64,000 nucleotides of DNA from assembly GCA_905182995.1 (NCBI GenBank), contig CAJJDP010000072.1, positions 74,934-138,933 of the forward strand, read 5' to 3'. The stretch's first letter is position 1. Each line of letters starts with the position of its first letter. Below are positions 24,169 through 35,651 of this stretch, piece by piece. The notes beneath the pieces were generated by a model. It searched no databases. It was not told where the DNA came from and was given only the letters and a program-made list of their open reading frames with translations. This DNA is from Paramecium octaurelia (Eukaryota; Ciliophora; Oligohymenophorea; Peniculida; Parameciidae). The position numbers were made by a program, and so were the translations under genes.

Positions 24169-24211
24169 CCCTATTCAATTGGGAGTTGCTTCTTTCAAGT
24201 CACAATTGGAT
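24168..24211 (+). repeat. 44-bp perfect inverted copy of part of the SWI3-like gene
   Basis: This string is the exact reverse complement of 3378-3421, which lies inside the coding region of the SWI3-like gene 2 kb outside the left arm. It begins exactly where homology of the right arm ends. It is a junction footprint; it encodes nothing by itself. Confidence 0.9.
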
Positions 24212-24378
24212 GACAATTATTCAATTAGATTGAATTGAAATTATATACTATTTGATATGTGCATCGAAATGAAAGAATAAAAAGTTGATATATGATTTAT
24301 ATTTGATTATGAATAAACTATTCTGTCGAGATAAATAATTAAATTCTTCTATTATTCCTACATTAAACACAGAAAACC

Positions 24379-25816
24379 ATGAAAAATAGTCAGAAACTAG
24401 GAGGCATTAAAAAATTGTAACAAAATTCTAACCATGAAGACTTAGTCCAATAGGAGTAACTATGTCAAGAGCTGAAGGATGAAATAATTTAGATCTTAAG
24501 AATGGATGAAGATCATATTACTGTCATGGACTCCATAAATGCACTGAGATCAGAGAATTTTATTGAAAGCCACAAAGCAATAATTAAATTAAGGAGAACG
24601 TTGGCTGTATATATTTTTCTATAATACAAAGAATTTTGAGTAAGAAATTGCCAAAGAAAATGAGCTCATACCTATTTTATTTCACCTCATCTAATATGGA
24701 AGCACATACATATTAAAACTAGAAGCAGCATGTTGTTTATATTTTATTATTAATTTAGAAATCATTTCAATTCTAGCAGGTGGGAGAAGTGAAATAACAA
24801 GAATAATTATGGAAAATGGAATTCTTTAATTATCTTTGAGTGTGCTGGATGGTAATTAAAGTGAGTTGATTATGTTAATCATCACTATATTAGGAAAATT
24901 GGCTGGTGAATCTGTGAAATATCGAGATTCTATACTGTAAGCCTGCAGTATGGATAAAATAATAAGCAAAATGGAATCCAAATACAAATCGATCTACATA
25001 TGGTGTTTGGCTAATTTGTGTATAGGCCGTCCAAGTCCTAAGTTTGATAGGATACAACTAGCATTTGAGATTTTTGCATAAGTAATTATGGAAGAGTTCA
25101 ATCAACAAAATTTAAAAATGATTAACGATGCCATTTGGGCGTTAGGCTATATGATTGATGGTGAGCCCAATAGAATTGCTGCCTTAATTAATAGTGGTGT
25201 CGTGCCTTAATTGATTAATCTATTGCCAATGGGCAATTTTGTATCTATTCTACGAATTTTTGAGTGCATATTTTATGGAACTGAAGACTAAATTAAATAT
25301 TTATTAGAATGTGGATTTATTGCTCATATCAGAATGATCGTTGATCCTAAAAGTAGAGATAAAAGTGGAGATATGATTTAAACTTTTGCAGCAACGGAAA
25401 CGTTGTTTAAGGTTTTATCGAATTAAAACTTTTTGGTCTCTCTTTTTCGATCATTAAGTGATGATAATTCAAATTTAAGAGGGGACGCCCTTGAAGTGAT
25501 TGGAAATGCGATTCAATAAGGGACTAATGAGGATGTCGGCAGGCTTGTTGGAAATGGGCTTATTTAATATCTACTTAGAATGTTGGAAATAGCAAATGAA
25601 AAAGAGATTGCACCAATCCATCTTAAGAAGGGACTCGAAATTCTCATTAAAATCATCAGAAAAGGAGAAATCAAGGCCAAAGATAACAAATCTAACCAAT
25701 TCTTCAGAATTTTTGTGTAACTGGATGGAGTTAGTGTAATTCAGAAACTACTATCCTACAAATAGGATGATGTTGCGAAATATGCTTTACTATTTAAATA
25801 GGAATTTGATATATGA
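24379..25816 (+). CDS. Importin alpha (karyopherin alpha), armadillo repeats
   Basis: Nuclear-import adaptor that binds classical NLS cargo. One intron at 24607-24631 (25 nt, ending AAG); 470 residues. After a short basic/helical N-terminus come armadillo repeats from about residue 80 to the end. Recognisable repeat cores are IYIWCLANLCIGRPSPKF, INDAIWALGYMIDGEPNRI and LRGDALEVIGNAIQQGTNED, with the Trp/Asn ladder partly kept (WCLANL, WALGYM). The N-terminal IBB domain is reduced: there is no long Arg/Lys stretch before the first repeat, so autoinhibition may be weak or absent. It starts 170 bp outside the right repeat arm. Confidence 0.85.
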
Positions 25817-25862
25817 ATATATATTAATAATATAAAATAAATTTGTAATTTTTACTAAAATC

Positions 25863-27458
25863 ATGCTATTGTTCATTTATTTAACCCTTCCTATTCTGAG
25901 CAAAGCAATATAATCCTATTTTGTTAAGTTTGGTGAAGTTTAGACATTATTTGAAGTAAGGGATGCTTTAGATGCTTAGCTTGTTTTGATCGAGTATTGA
26001 TTAAAATTAACCTAGTGACGATAATTAATTAATCAATAACTCTTAGTTTTGTTATCTCTCAAATCGAACATTATTAACAGAAGGATAAACATTTTAACTG
26101 CCCTACGACTAATTAAATAATGATTCATTAGTTGAGGACTCTGATCTTTTGATTGATGTGGTGATCCAAGGATAAAGTGAAATTTACGGATTAACAATAA
26201 ATAATCATCTTTTCCATATCAGTTTAATTGATGAAATCGCAAAAATTTATTCTTTTAATTTCACACATCAATAGGTTTCACTGCCTTAACTTATTGGATC
26301 TACTGAATATCTAATTTTAGCATATCCTGACTCTGCTCACTACTTGGATTTTAGAAACACAAAAAATTAAGGAGAAATCAGAAATTGGTAAAGTAGATAA
26401 AGTAGGTATTACTCAGAAATAATTGATTATTATTTATTTTCTGCTATTGGATCAGACGGCTTAGAAATTTATTTAGTGGATTAAGATTATTAGTCTTATC
26501 TATTCGATAAATAATCCTTAGGTTTATCCGCTGTTGATTTTAGAGATTTTTCTATTTCAAAGTTAAGAGATACTAATTATATACTTTATGTACTGTGTAG
26601 AATAAATGGAGTGGTAGTTATTGATTTGAAAATTACGAATCAAAAAGTTATGAGCAAATTACTTTTGAAGAATATTGGTCCCAAAACAGATGGAATTGCT
26701 CTAGCTATTAATAGTGATAGTTTTGTCTTTGTTGCCTACAAAACCAAAAATCAGCATTATGTCATCTAATTCAACATTGAGATACTAAACAAAAAGTGGG
26801 GTTCTGTGGCTAGATTCAATATATCTAATAAGATTGTTGATGTTGAAGTAAACGAGGAGTTTATACTAGTTCAGGGATTACATACTCATTTTCTAATTTA
26901 TTATTAGGATAAAGAAACTGCAATACCTTTTGTATTAACTTCGGTTAAATAGTTTGTTTTAGCTGATAATCATATCTATGGAACTACATCCAAATATTTA
27001 TTTAAAATTCAACCAAGCCTTTAGCCATATTAGATTAAGTGCTTTATTGAGAGTATGATTATTTATTTTATAGTAATTTAGCTGATTCAAAATAAATCGA
27101 AAAGAAGTTTAAATTAACGTATCGAACCATTTAGGGTTGGAAATAAAAAGAGTTTATGGTTCACTTCAATCAAAAACCCTTTATTATTCCAATTTATTAT
27201 TTATTTTACATTTTAGCTGCGTTTCTCCTCTCAATTCTTTTTTATGTAGCATATCAACAATATAAAAATTAAAGGGAAAAGTTGATTGAAAGTCAACAAC
27301 TTGAATAAAAGATTCGATCACTGCCTTAAAACCGAGCTTCAAAATTATTGATGCCTCACACTTTTAGGATGGTTTAAACAAATATTGACACCAGAATAAA
27401 TACTCTAAATTTGGGAGAGGATGATACAATATTATAAAAAGATTAAAAGATTTTTTGA
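25863..27458 (+). CDS. Type I membrane protein with large luminal domain
   Basis: Introns at 25994-26015 (22 nt) and 27039-27073 (35 nt) give 512 residues. A signal peptide (MLLFIYLTLPILSKAIQ) is followed by about 380 residues of beta-rich sequence with repeated short strands and potential N-glycosylation sites (NRT, NFT, NIS), perhaps a propeller. Then come a single membrane helix (YYLFYILAAFLLSILFYVAY) and a cytosolic tail of about 75 residues rich in Gln, Arg and Lys. The second intron is at the upper size limit for this genome but is required to link the luminal part to the helix. No family is recognised. Confidence 0.65.
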
Positions 27459-27478
27459 AATATATATTGTATTTTAAA

Positions 27479-28801
27479 TCAATAAATTAGTTAGTATGGT
27501 ATGTGTTTTTTAAATTGTATCTGCAAATCTAAATTTAGCTCATTAAACAACAAGAGTGGTTTGATTTGCTGTATAAAAATATTCTTACTATAAAAGCTAA
27601 GAAATAAGAGGTTCAGATTTCTTTCTTAACTTTATTTAAATTTAATCTGCATTAAATTGCAATCTTCTAAATCTTGAAATAGTATCGATATTCTCTTTTT
27701 CGAGATTTAATCAAATATTTGAAAGATTTAAACTAAAAATATTTTCAATTAGGAAGAATAAGTGTAAAATTTAAAATTGACATGTTTAGGTAGTATTTTA
27801 AGAGGTTTCATAGTGTATTTAAACTATTTATTCAATTTTTTGAACATTTTGGTAATTTCCACTTCTTTTAATTTCATTTTATTAATTAACAAAATTGATA
27901 ATAAGCCTTGATTAAATAACCTTTAATAAATCGTTCTTTGAGATTAAGATTGAATATATTGAAAAATTAAATTTCTCAATTTAACCGGTACTATCTTTTC
28001 ACTTACATCTGCTCTTAATTTTTCATAAATGACAACAATATTTAAATTCTTTATTCCAACACAAACTATTCTCAATTAAAGTGAGTGATGCTTGTATTGA
28101 ACTTTGAATGAATTTTAGATTGTCTAAGCCTATTCTAGAATAAAATCAGATAAATTAACTTTATTGTATTAATATAAATGTAACATCTATCTACTATTAC
28201 ATCCTTCGCACAGATTTTCATCGTAGCCTGGGAATTCACATAATTGGTGGGAGGAAACTAAATCTATCTTCATATATTCCTTATTATATTAAACTCTGAA
28301 ATGAGGCTTTTTAATGAGGATGGCTAAGGAATGATCCCATAAGTCCTCTTAAATGCTGCCTAAGAATTCCTTTCTTGAATTTTAGTCATTTATGTAGAGG
28401 GTGACGAGAATAAAGGAGGTAGAGGCAATTCCTATTAGAATTGTCTGCAAATCTACATTTCCTATTTTCATTGAAGTAATCATCAATCGCATAAAGAGCA
28501 AGGCTAAAACTTGAATTACTCCATCTTTGAAATCAGAAATGAAGTATGCGACTGCTTGTAATTAAGTAAATGAAGAACTTTAGTCATAGTATATTTAGGC
28601 TGGGGTTGATTCATTAAAATTGAATTGCAACAACCCTGTGGCAATATTTGATAATACCAACAAGTATTTGATTAGATAAGGTCTTTTGTATACAATTAGG
28701 GCTTAGAAGACCATAAATATTAGGTAAGAATAATTGATGTATGTTTTTACGGTCTGTTATTGTGAAGTAAACAAGCTTAATATGGCATTTGAACTCATCA
28801 T
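27479..28801 (-). CDS. Membrane protein with N-terminal multi-helix domain and cytosolic C-terminus
   Basis: Single exon, 440 residues, ATG at 28799-28801 to TGA at 27479-27481. The first 170 residues hold at least three hydrophobic helices (YLIFMVFQALIVY, DGVIQVLALLFMRLMI, TILIGIASTSFILVTLYI). A cysteine-rich patch (LCEFPGYDENLCEGC) and a basic, helical C-terminal region with no further helices follow. The arrangement resembles membrane sensor proteins such as ciliate histidine kinases, but no H-box or ATP-binding motif is visible. Its stop lies 20 bp from that of the preceding convergent gene. Confidence 0.6.
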
Positions 28802-29039
28802 GCAAAAACATAGTAACAACAGTCCCAAATAAATGGGTTTTCTAATTTTAGACAGTTTAACTTTTTAATATTATTCTTCTAATATTTTATCATCAAATTT
28901 TAAAGTAAATTTATTCATCAAACAAAATAAAAATATTTATCTTGCAAATAACTATTAATTGTGTTAAATCAGCAGATTCAGACAACTCATTTTTTACAAG
29001 AATATTTTTAATTATAGATATAATTCTTATTAATAATAA
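28802..29039. other. Short AT-rich spacer
   Basis: No coding frame. It probably holds the promoter of the gene at 27479-28801 and the 3' region of the TLC-domain gene. Confidence 0.4.
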
Positions 29040-29888
29040 TCATAATATGGAGTCTACATATTTTTGAGTTGGTAGTAGAGGATTCTGAACAAACCAATAC
29101 ATACTGAGGTTTCTTCTCTTCCGATCCCTGTACGATCTGATCTTTCTTTAAGTAATTTTGATCATTCTAAAAATAGATGTAGAATTTTTAATTACTCTAT
29201 GATGTAATAGACTGAATACAATAGCAATCCAGATGCAGAGATTTTAATCAATAAGGGAGCGTGTAGATCCTCATAAGTTCTTATTAGTAAGACCGGACTC
29301 AAGATACCTCTAAATATTAAGAAGAGTGAGAAGTAGAGTAATTCAATTGATTCATATATCTTTGTTTGTCTTAATCCGAAACAACCCAAGATATGTCTCA
29401 GATGCATAGGCAAATTAGATATTTCAGTGATGAACATACCGACTATATAGTTTTTATGAGTATAACTATTTACATATAATAATATGTCCATATTTTTTAT
29501 TCAGAATGCTTTCTCCAAAAGCCATCAAACTAATTATGTGATGGAATATCAGCCAATAGTCATACAAATCGAAATAAGTGCAAATTATGACGTCGTATGC
29601 AAAATAACCTGCGCTGACGATCATAACGAATTGCATTTCAGAGGAATTCATTTCCTATAATTGGTAAGGGGTCTGAGAAAGTATAACTATGAGTGATCCC
29701 CAAAAAGTGAATTGTCCGTGCAAAATTGATACCACTCTATTGAAAACATCTATTTGCTTTTTGGAACTAAGGTTATTCAATCTGATTCTATCGTAGCAAA
29801 GTATAAATAAGGCACTCCACACTATAAAACAATAACTAAACAATCGTAACTAATCACTTGATTCATTTACTAAATCCCATTATTACAT
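29040..29888 (-). CDS. TLC-domain membrane protein (TMEM56/TLCD4-like)
   Basis: Introns at 29443-29473 (31 nt) and 29168-29196 (29 nt) give 262 residues. It has the TRAM-LAG1-CLN8 fold pattern: several membrane helices, with the diagnostic Asp-Tyr-Trp-Leu-x-x-His-His-x-Ile-Ser segment (YDYWLIFHHIISLMAFGES), then EISNLPMHLRHIL and a later LIFRGILSPVLL helix with the conserved Arg. TLC proteins act in sphingolipid synthesis or membrane-lipid homeostasis at the ER or plasma membrane. A ceramide-synthase role is unlikely, since it lacks the Lag1p-type extended motif. Start codons of this gene and the next, divergent one are separated by only 6 bp. Confidence 0.88.
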
Positions 29889-29894
29889 TATTAA

Positions 29895-31510
29895 ATGAAT
29901 ATAAAAGTTAAGTTTCCCAATGGGCATTTCTTGGAGTTCTAATGTCCAGACTATTGGACTACTGAATAAGTATACCTTAACTTTATTCTAGATTCGATAT
30001 TTCTCTGCCAAAAACTAATCTTTCTATGATCCAGATGCAATTAAATTATATCATGGTGGCGTGGAATTGTATGGCAATGAGAAGTTACTCGAAATCGCAA
30101 AAAAATAAGAGCAAATTGTATTCTTAACAGTAATTGGCACTAAAAAATAACACCCACAACCAAATAAATAATTACTCTATCAAGAATACACTAAAAATAT
30201 TCAAAGAGGATTGGTATTCAATTAATTAAATGTGTCCAATTTCCAACCCATTATTTCGCAAATGCCAATATTGGGATTGAAATTTTAGTAAAACTCTGAT
30301 GAGAAAATTGATAAAACACCACAATAATAATAATAAAGAAGAAATGGTAATCATTTATTAATAAATCAGATGACAAAGACTCCCCTATATAGTAAGAGAT
30401 ATATTTCCATTTCAAAATGATTTGTTATATCGGAGTATTCTATGCTTTATTTAGCTCCTACTTTAAAGGTTAGAATTACTATTATTTATTGGCCATTATT
30501 GGAATATTCTATTGGACCAAATATTAGGAATTTAAGGCACAATTGAGAGAATAATAGCAATAATTATAGAGATAATAATAACAACAACAATAAAGAGACA
30601 TCAACTAAAACTAAGAAACACGATAGTAATAATAATAGCAACAATAACAATAATAATAACAATAATAATAACAATAACAATAACAATAGTAATAACAATA
30701 ACAATAACAATAACAATAGTAATAACAATAATAATAACAATAATAATAAAAATATAATTAAAAAAATACTACTAAAGTACAACCTGATGTTAATTAATAT
30801 TCAGATGTAAAATTAGAATAATAATTTGAATAATAAGAAAAATTTGATGATTTAGATATATTTAATGACCAGGACAACGAATTAGATTTGTAATTGGAAA
30901 CTTAAGAACACCTGTAGGATTTTTTGATTAGACAGGCTAAACTATTGCAAGCTTAAGAATTATCAAGAGATCTCTAATAAAATAAAACAGAAATAAAAGA
31001 AACTAAGCAGGAAACAAACAATTAAGACAATGAAAGTTAAAACATAATTAAAAAAGAAAAACAACAAAACGAATTTTAGAATAATTAAGAAAAAATAGAG
31101 GAAGAATTGGTATTTGATGAAAAATAACTTCATGAAAATATTTAAGAACCACCTAAGATAGAAAATGCTTAGCAAAATAAAGAGATTTAAATAGATGAAC
31201 CATAGATTGAATCGTAAAATAAAGAGTAAAGAGAAATGGATGTTCAACAAGAAAAATAAGATGCTAAAGAAAATACCTAAGAAATATAATTTGAAAAATA
31301 GCCAAATGCTGAATAGGATGAAGAGCCTGAATTAGAGGAAGAAATGCGAAGACTTAAATAATAACTATAAAGTAATCCTTTTTATTTATATATATATTAG
31401 ATTAGAAGATGACAATAACTTCATTTTTTAAAGCTATTTTTGAGTTAATCTACTGTTATATAATGTCTTTATTTCCATTTTGGCATGTTGGATTGTATCA
31501 ATAAGAATGA
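29895..31510 (+). CDS. HERP-like protein: ubiquitin-like domain, two membrane helices, polyglutamine, acidic tail
   Basis: Introns at 29970-29991, 30347-30369 and 31372-31400 (22, 23, 29 nt) give 513 residues. The N-terminus (MNIKVKFPNGHFLEF to about residue 75) is a ubiquitin-like fold. A Gln-rich linker leads to two membrane helices (MICYIGVFYALFSSYF and YYYLLAIIGIFYWTKY). A polyglutamine tract and a long Glu/Gln/Lys-rich coiled region follow, and the end is hydrophobic (FFKAIFELIYCYIMSLFPFW). A Ubl domain before a paired ER helix is the HERPUD layout, which implies a role in ER-associated degradation; this is inference from architecture. Confidence 0.7.
30624..30749 (+). repeat. Polyglutamine tract of 42 TAA/CAA/TAG codons
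   Basis: Forty-two consecutive Gln codons, mostly TAA and CAA with a few TAG, inside the HERP-like gene. A shorter Gln-rich stretch precedes it (30552-30596). Read on the other strand it gives a meaningless polyleucine frame. Confidence 0.9.
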
Positions 31511-31658
31511 ATTAATTTAATATAAATAAAATATAATGATTTGATGGATTCTTACACTTCTTCTTCTTATAATACGTTTTTAAACATGAGTGACTAATTT
31601 AGAAAGAAACAAGTAGATTTAAGCACTCGAAGTTGAGTAATAAGGTACAAAGAAAATA

Positions 31659-32381
31659 ATGGAAAAATTAATATAAGTTACAATATTTTGTTTTCTTGAG
31701 AACATTATATCAAAATAAAATTATAATATTTGCATTGCCGAAAAGCTGCTTTAAGGTTAGTACTTTATAAGCATAATATTTGTTGAACTTCAGATTGAGT
31801 ATTAAAAACTGGGTGTCAATTAAAATTTATATATCTTAAGTTGCTATTAGGCTTTAAACAAAAGAATAATGAGAAGAGTACTTAATGCCACATGGTCGTC
31901 TTTATGATTCTTAATTTTATTACTTTTTTGAAAGTCTTATAATTTGAAATAATAATCGCGCATTAATACACAATTACGAATACATGCTTAACTATAATAA
32001 GATTATTCGCTTAATCAGATCGCTTATTTATTGCACAATGAGAAGTAATTAGACATAAAAACATTATAAAATTTAATAACAAATCATAATTAGAAAGAAA
32101 GCTATTTGATTTTGGCAAATCTGAGTTATAATGATAGTTATACAGCGATTAAGTTTGTCTATCACTAAGTGAAGTTGAATTAATAAAATAATTCAATAAG
32201 TAGATTGTTTGTTTCATAAAACATCAAAGAATAATTGAGATAATAAAATATTAAATTAAAATTCGAAAAGGCTTTGTAAGATTTTGATAACAAAATGATT
32301 CAAGGTTTAAATAACTACTATGATATTGGTTGTTGTGAATATTAATATGAAATAACCCAGTATATCATGATGAATCTCTGA
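31659..32381 (+). CDS. Helical hypothetical protein with one unusually long intron
   Basis: One frame links ATG 31659 to TGA 32379-32381. Two in-frame TGAs at about 31910-31931 fall inside a GTACTT...GAAAG segment of 57 nt (31878-31934) whose removal keeps the frame, giving 221 residues. The spliced product is helical and Gln/Asn/Leu-rich, with short repeats such as LNQIAYLLHNEKQLDIKTLQ suggesting helix pairs. A 57-nt intron is long for this genome, so sequencing error or a pseudogene are alternatives. The stop overlaps the convergent kinase gene by 17 bp. Confidence 0.4.
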
Positions 32382-33581
32382 ATGAAGATTGCTTGACGTG
32401 TATTGTCGGCTTGAAAGCCTCAACTTTAGTATTTTAATGATGAGTTGCGTAGGTATTCCTATTTTATGATTAACTAAGTTAGATAAACAATGAGGAATCA
32501 TTAACTAGACCATCATGTACGATCATATCATCCATGCATTGCTGTATCATCTCCTTATTCTGAAACCATATATGTTGTAAAGCTTCTGCTGCATTAAGTC
32601 TTTTTTTTGGGTCAATCTATAGCAATCTGCTTAATAAATCTTTGCTAACTTTATCTAAAGCTGAATGATCTTTGAACTATGCTTTGCATATTAATTCAAT
32701 AGTTCCATGAGCAGTCTCATCCTGGAATGGCAACTGTTTTGTTAAGAGTTAATAGAGAATAACCTTAAATATAAATATGAATTTATACACCAACAGCCCA
32801 CATGTCAACTTTGTAAGTGTAACTAACTTTGGTGTATATCTCTGGTGCACAATAAAATTAAGTGCCTGTGGGTGTCCACATATCTATATATTTTTATTTA
32901 ATGTAGTATCTCTTACTGACTCCAAAGTCAAGGATTTTTACATTTAAACCATCAAATAGAATGTTGTCAGGTTTTATATCTCTGTGACATACTTTTTATT
33001 GGTGCATGTAAACTAATCCATTCAATAATTCACTATTGTTACTTCAATTTATAATGTACCGCATAACCGTCTTAATCTCGTTAAGATTCAATTTGGCTAT
33101 CTGATTTTCTAAATTTGGATATTGACACAATTCCATAATTTAATATGAGTATCCATTTTATTAATTTATGTATAATTCTTTCACTTTAATTAAATTCGGA
33201 TGAGACAGCATTGATCCAATCTAATAAGTCTTTCTTATTGAAGCAATGATTTCAGGGTCACTAGATCTAAAGATTTTTACAGCAAATTCCTGGTTGTCAC
33301 TTTTCCTGATTGCTTTGTGAACAATGGCATGAGCACCTTCTCCTAATTTAACACCTAATTCATAATTATCAGAAAAATCAGCAGCTATTTTTGATTACTA
33401 TTAGAATGGTGTGTCAATTTGCACTATGGAGATATTAACTATTTCGATTACAATCGCTATTAGAATGTCTCAATTTTTGTTGATCTTTAATCACCGATAT
33501 CTTTTTCTTCAATTGTGTCCGTATCTTGTCCTTATAAGAGGAAACTTTTTATTGCAATTTTTCTGAAGTGCTTTATAACAT
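32365..33581 (-). CDS. Serine/threonine protein kinase (intact catalytic motifs)
   Basis: Introns at 33424-33451, 33033-33059 and 32764-32788 (28, 27, 25 nt) give 378 residues. A basic 75-residue N-terminus precedes a full kinase domain: G-loop GEGAHAIVH, catalytic lysine in FAVKIF, HRDIKPDN, DFGVSKRYY, then PTGTQFYCAPEIY and VDMWAVGV, with QIDPKKRLNAAEALQHIWF as the last helix. The C-terminal extension (about 50 residues) is basic and Ser/Thr-rich with no EF-hands. Group: CAMK-like. The second glycine of the G-loop is replaced by Ala, which is tolerated in active kinases. Confidence 0.85.
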
Positions 33582-34043
33582 GTTTTAATTATAACATAAA
33601 TAAATCACATTTTTTGTATCTTATTTCATTTTACTTCTTAATCACCATAAGATTGCTAAGATATTGCTAAAAATCTATTGAGTATTTCAAAATGCACATT
33701 TCCCCTAATTTTACATACCCATAAAGCAAAGTTTTCGTGCTAAAAACCATACAATTAAAAATTAAACTGATATTTCAATATTTTATGATGAAAAAGCTTC
33801 TTTAAATTTATCTGTTAGAAAAAGAACATAGGATTAAGGATCTTATTGAAATTAGAAAAATCAAATGATGGATTGTGATTACATATACTTCTTTACTTAA
33901 ACCAGAGTATTATGAAATGCAAGACAAAATTGCAAACAAAATAATAAACATTATAGATTCGGTATTCTAAATTTAACATAAAAATGTGCAATTGATTGTT
34001 TATTATTTTGTTATTTAGAAATTCTAAACAAATTTTATACATA
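33582..34043. other. Gene-free AT-rich spacer
   Basis: 460 bp between two minus-strand genes. No coding frame or repeat was recognised; it should contain the promoter of the kinase at 32365-33581. Confidence 0.45.
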
Positions 34044-35651
34044 TCACTTATCTTCTATTAATTCAAACATAAGTTTTTAAAACTCCTCAAAATTAATCTA
34101 AAATTTAGAATAAAATGGTTTACAATTTGATTTGGAATTTATTGAAGGGAGCTTTGAATTTCTGCTTCCTTGGTTCTAAATAATGGTTGTAATTCATTAA
34201 AACCAAAAGGCTGACCTTGATTGATTTGATTGAAAATGCACTTTAGGTTTTCATTAGTTATAATAGTTTTAGGATTTGATAGGGCAATCAAAAATTCAGA
34301 AAGTTCTATGTCACCACTATTATTTATGTCTGAAGCTGCAAATATTTCATTCACAAAGTCATGGATCTCATGAGACTTGTATTGAGCATTAAAATATTGG
34401 GTGTAATGTTTAACTAATTCCGGTTTCGTGAGTCTACCATTCTTATCAATATCCAATCCATTAAATATTTCTTATATTTAAGAGTATTAATCATCGAATT
34501 ATTTAATCATCATTAAAAGAAAGCAAGATTGAAGAAAGTTTGCCTCTTTTTTAGTTAATTCATCTAAGCATTGCTTGAATTACTATTTGGAAATCTGCTC
34601 ATAGTTTTTCATCCATTTAGACTCTAAAGCTTAAATAAAATCTATCCTTTTCGACGGAACAACCTGCAAGAATTAAAGTACTAAATCTTTAATCAAAGGA
34701 TTGCCAATTTACTTGTCCAATTCTTTTTGCAAAAAGCCCTCCTTCTTACAAGATGATTGAATATTCTCCAAGCATTCCTACAATGAGTTTGCATCAAACG
34801 GGAGTTTACCAAAAGCTATAGCCATGGTAATTATTCCAACTGCCCATTAATCTCTAGCAGCCGTATAGCTTTATTTTTCACTGCAACATTCAGGTGATAA
34901 AAATTGCACATTGCTTTCATTAATATCTGATTTACAAAATAAACTGCTAAAATCTACAAGTTTTAGTTTAAAGTGTTTCTTTCCTTAATTGTATTTTTCA
35001 AAACTTCTCAAACTTAAGGAACCATGATAAAGTCCATATTTGTGTAAATAGCTCATTAATTCGTATATTTATCTGCAACATTAAGCAGCAATTCCTTCTT
35101 CAAAATGAGTATTCCTCTCAGAAAGTAGCGATAAAAGTGATCCCCCATTGCAATAATCAGTTATAATTGTGTAATAATTATTTTCTAAGAATATTCCATA
35201 AATATCTAGCAAATTAGGATGGTTCTAAAATAAATCAAATATTTACTAATTATAAGTAGATTATTTTATTGATGAATGCATTCGTTACTGTATTCATTGA
35301 AAATCTTTCTGCCACTCGAATTTTTCCAGTAACGATATGTTGAACAACAAACATATTATCTTTAAAATTGACGCCTTCTAAATAACGAAGGTTCTTTCGA
35401 ATATAGTATTTTGATATAGGACCATTCGTAATTGAAAGTGTGACTTTGAGACTTTCTTACTTTTTCATTGTCTTCTTTTTCTAATTCGGCAAATCCAACC
35501 ATTTCAATTCTGCACTTTTTCCGGATGCATTAGAGACATTGACCCCACCAGTGAAAGCATCACTTCCTCTTCCCTTATCTGGTTCTGTTCTGATTCTTTC
35601 ATCTCTCGAATGCTTTTATTTATTTTACCCTGATCCTGCACAAGAACCCAT
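34044..35651 (-). CDS. CDPK-architecture pseudokinase with C-terminal EF-hands
   Basis: Introns at 35225-35246 and 34098-34123 (22, 26 nt) give 519 residues. The N-terminus MGSCAGSG is a candidate myristoylation/palmitoylation signal. The kinase-fold region lacks key residues: the beta-3 lysine position reads KIRVAERF, the HRD loop reads YLHKYGLYHGSLSLRSF, and DFG reads VDFSSLF; APE is SPE. The fold landmarks WAVGIITMAI and KRIDFIQALESKWM remain. The C-terminus has two convincing EF-hand loops (DIDKNGRLTKPE and DINNSGDIELSE) and a degenerate third, ending INFEEFQKLMFELI. It is probably a calcium-responsive membrane-bound scaffold, not an enzyme. Confidence 0.85.

Noticed and set aside
27541-27898. 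Plus-strand open frame of about 118 codons
   Set aside because: It lies fully antisense to the 440-residue membrane-protein gene, which is open over a much longer range with clear helices; it has no convincing ATG.
30564-30782. Minus-strand frame encoding an almost pure polyleucine protein
   Set aside because: It is the antisense of the polyglutamine tract of the HERP-like gene, which has a complete spliced model on the plus strand.
31544-31872. Alternative plus-strand gene starting MDSYTSSSYN with a 20-nt intron
   Set aside because: It competes with the longer 31659-32381 model in another frame, which continues in one frame to the stop at 32381; the alternative ends abruptly and is less protein-like.
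34044-35651. Active calcium-dependent protein kinase
   Set aside because: The Lys, HRD and DFG positions are all replaced in a model whose frame and introns are otherwise consistent, so catalytic activity is not supported.
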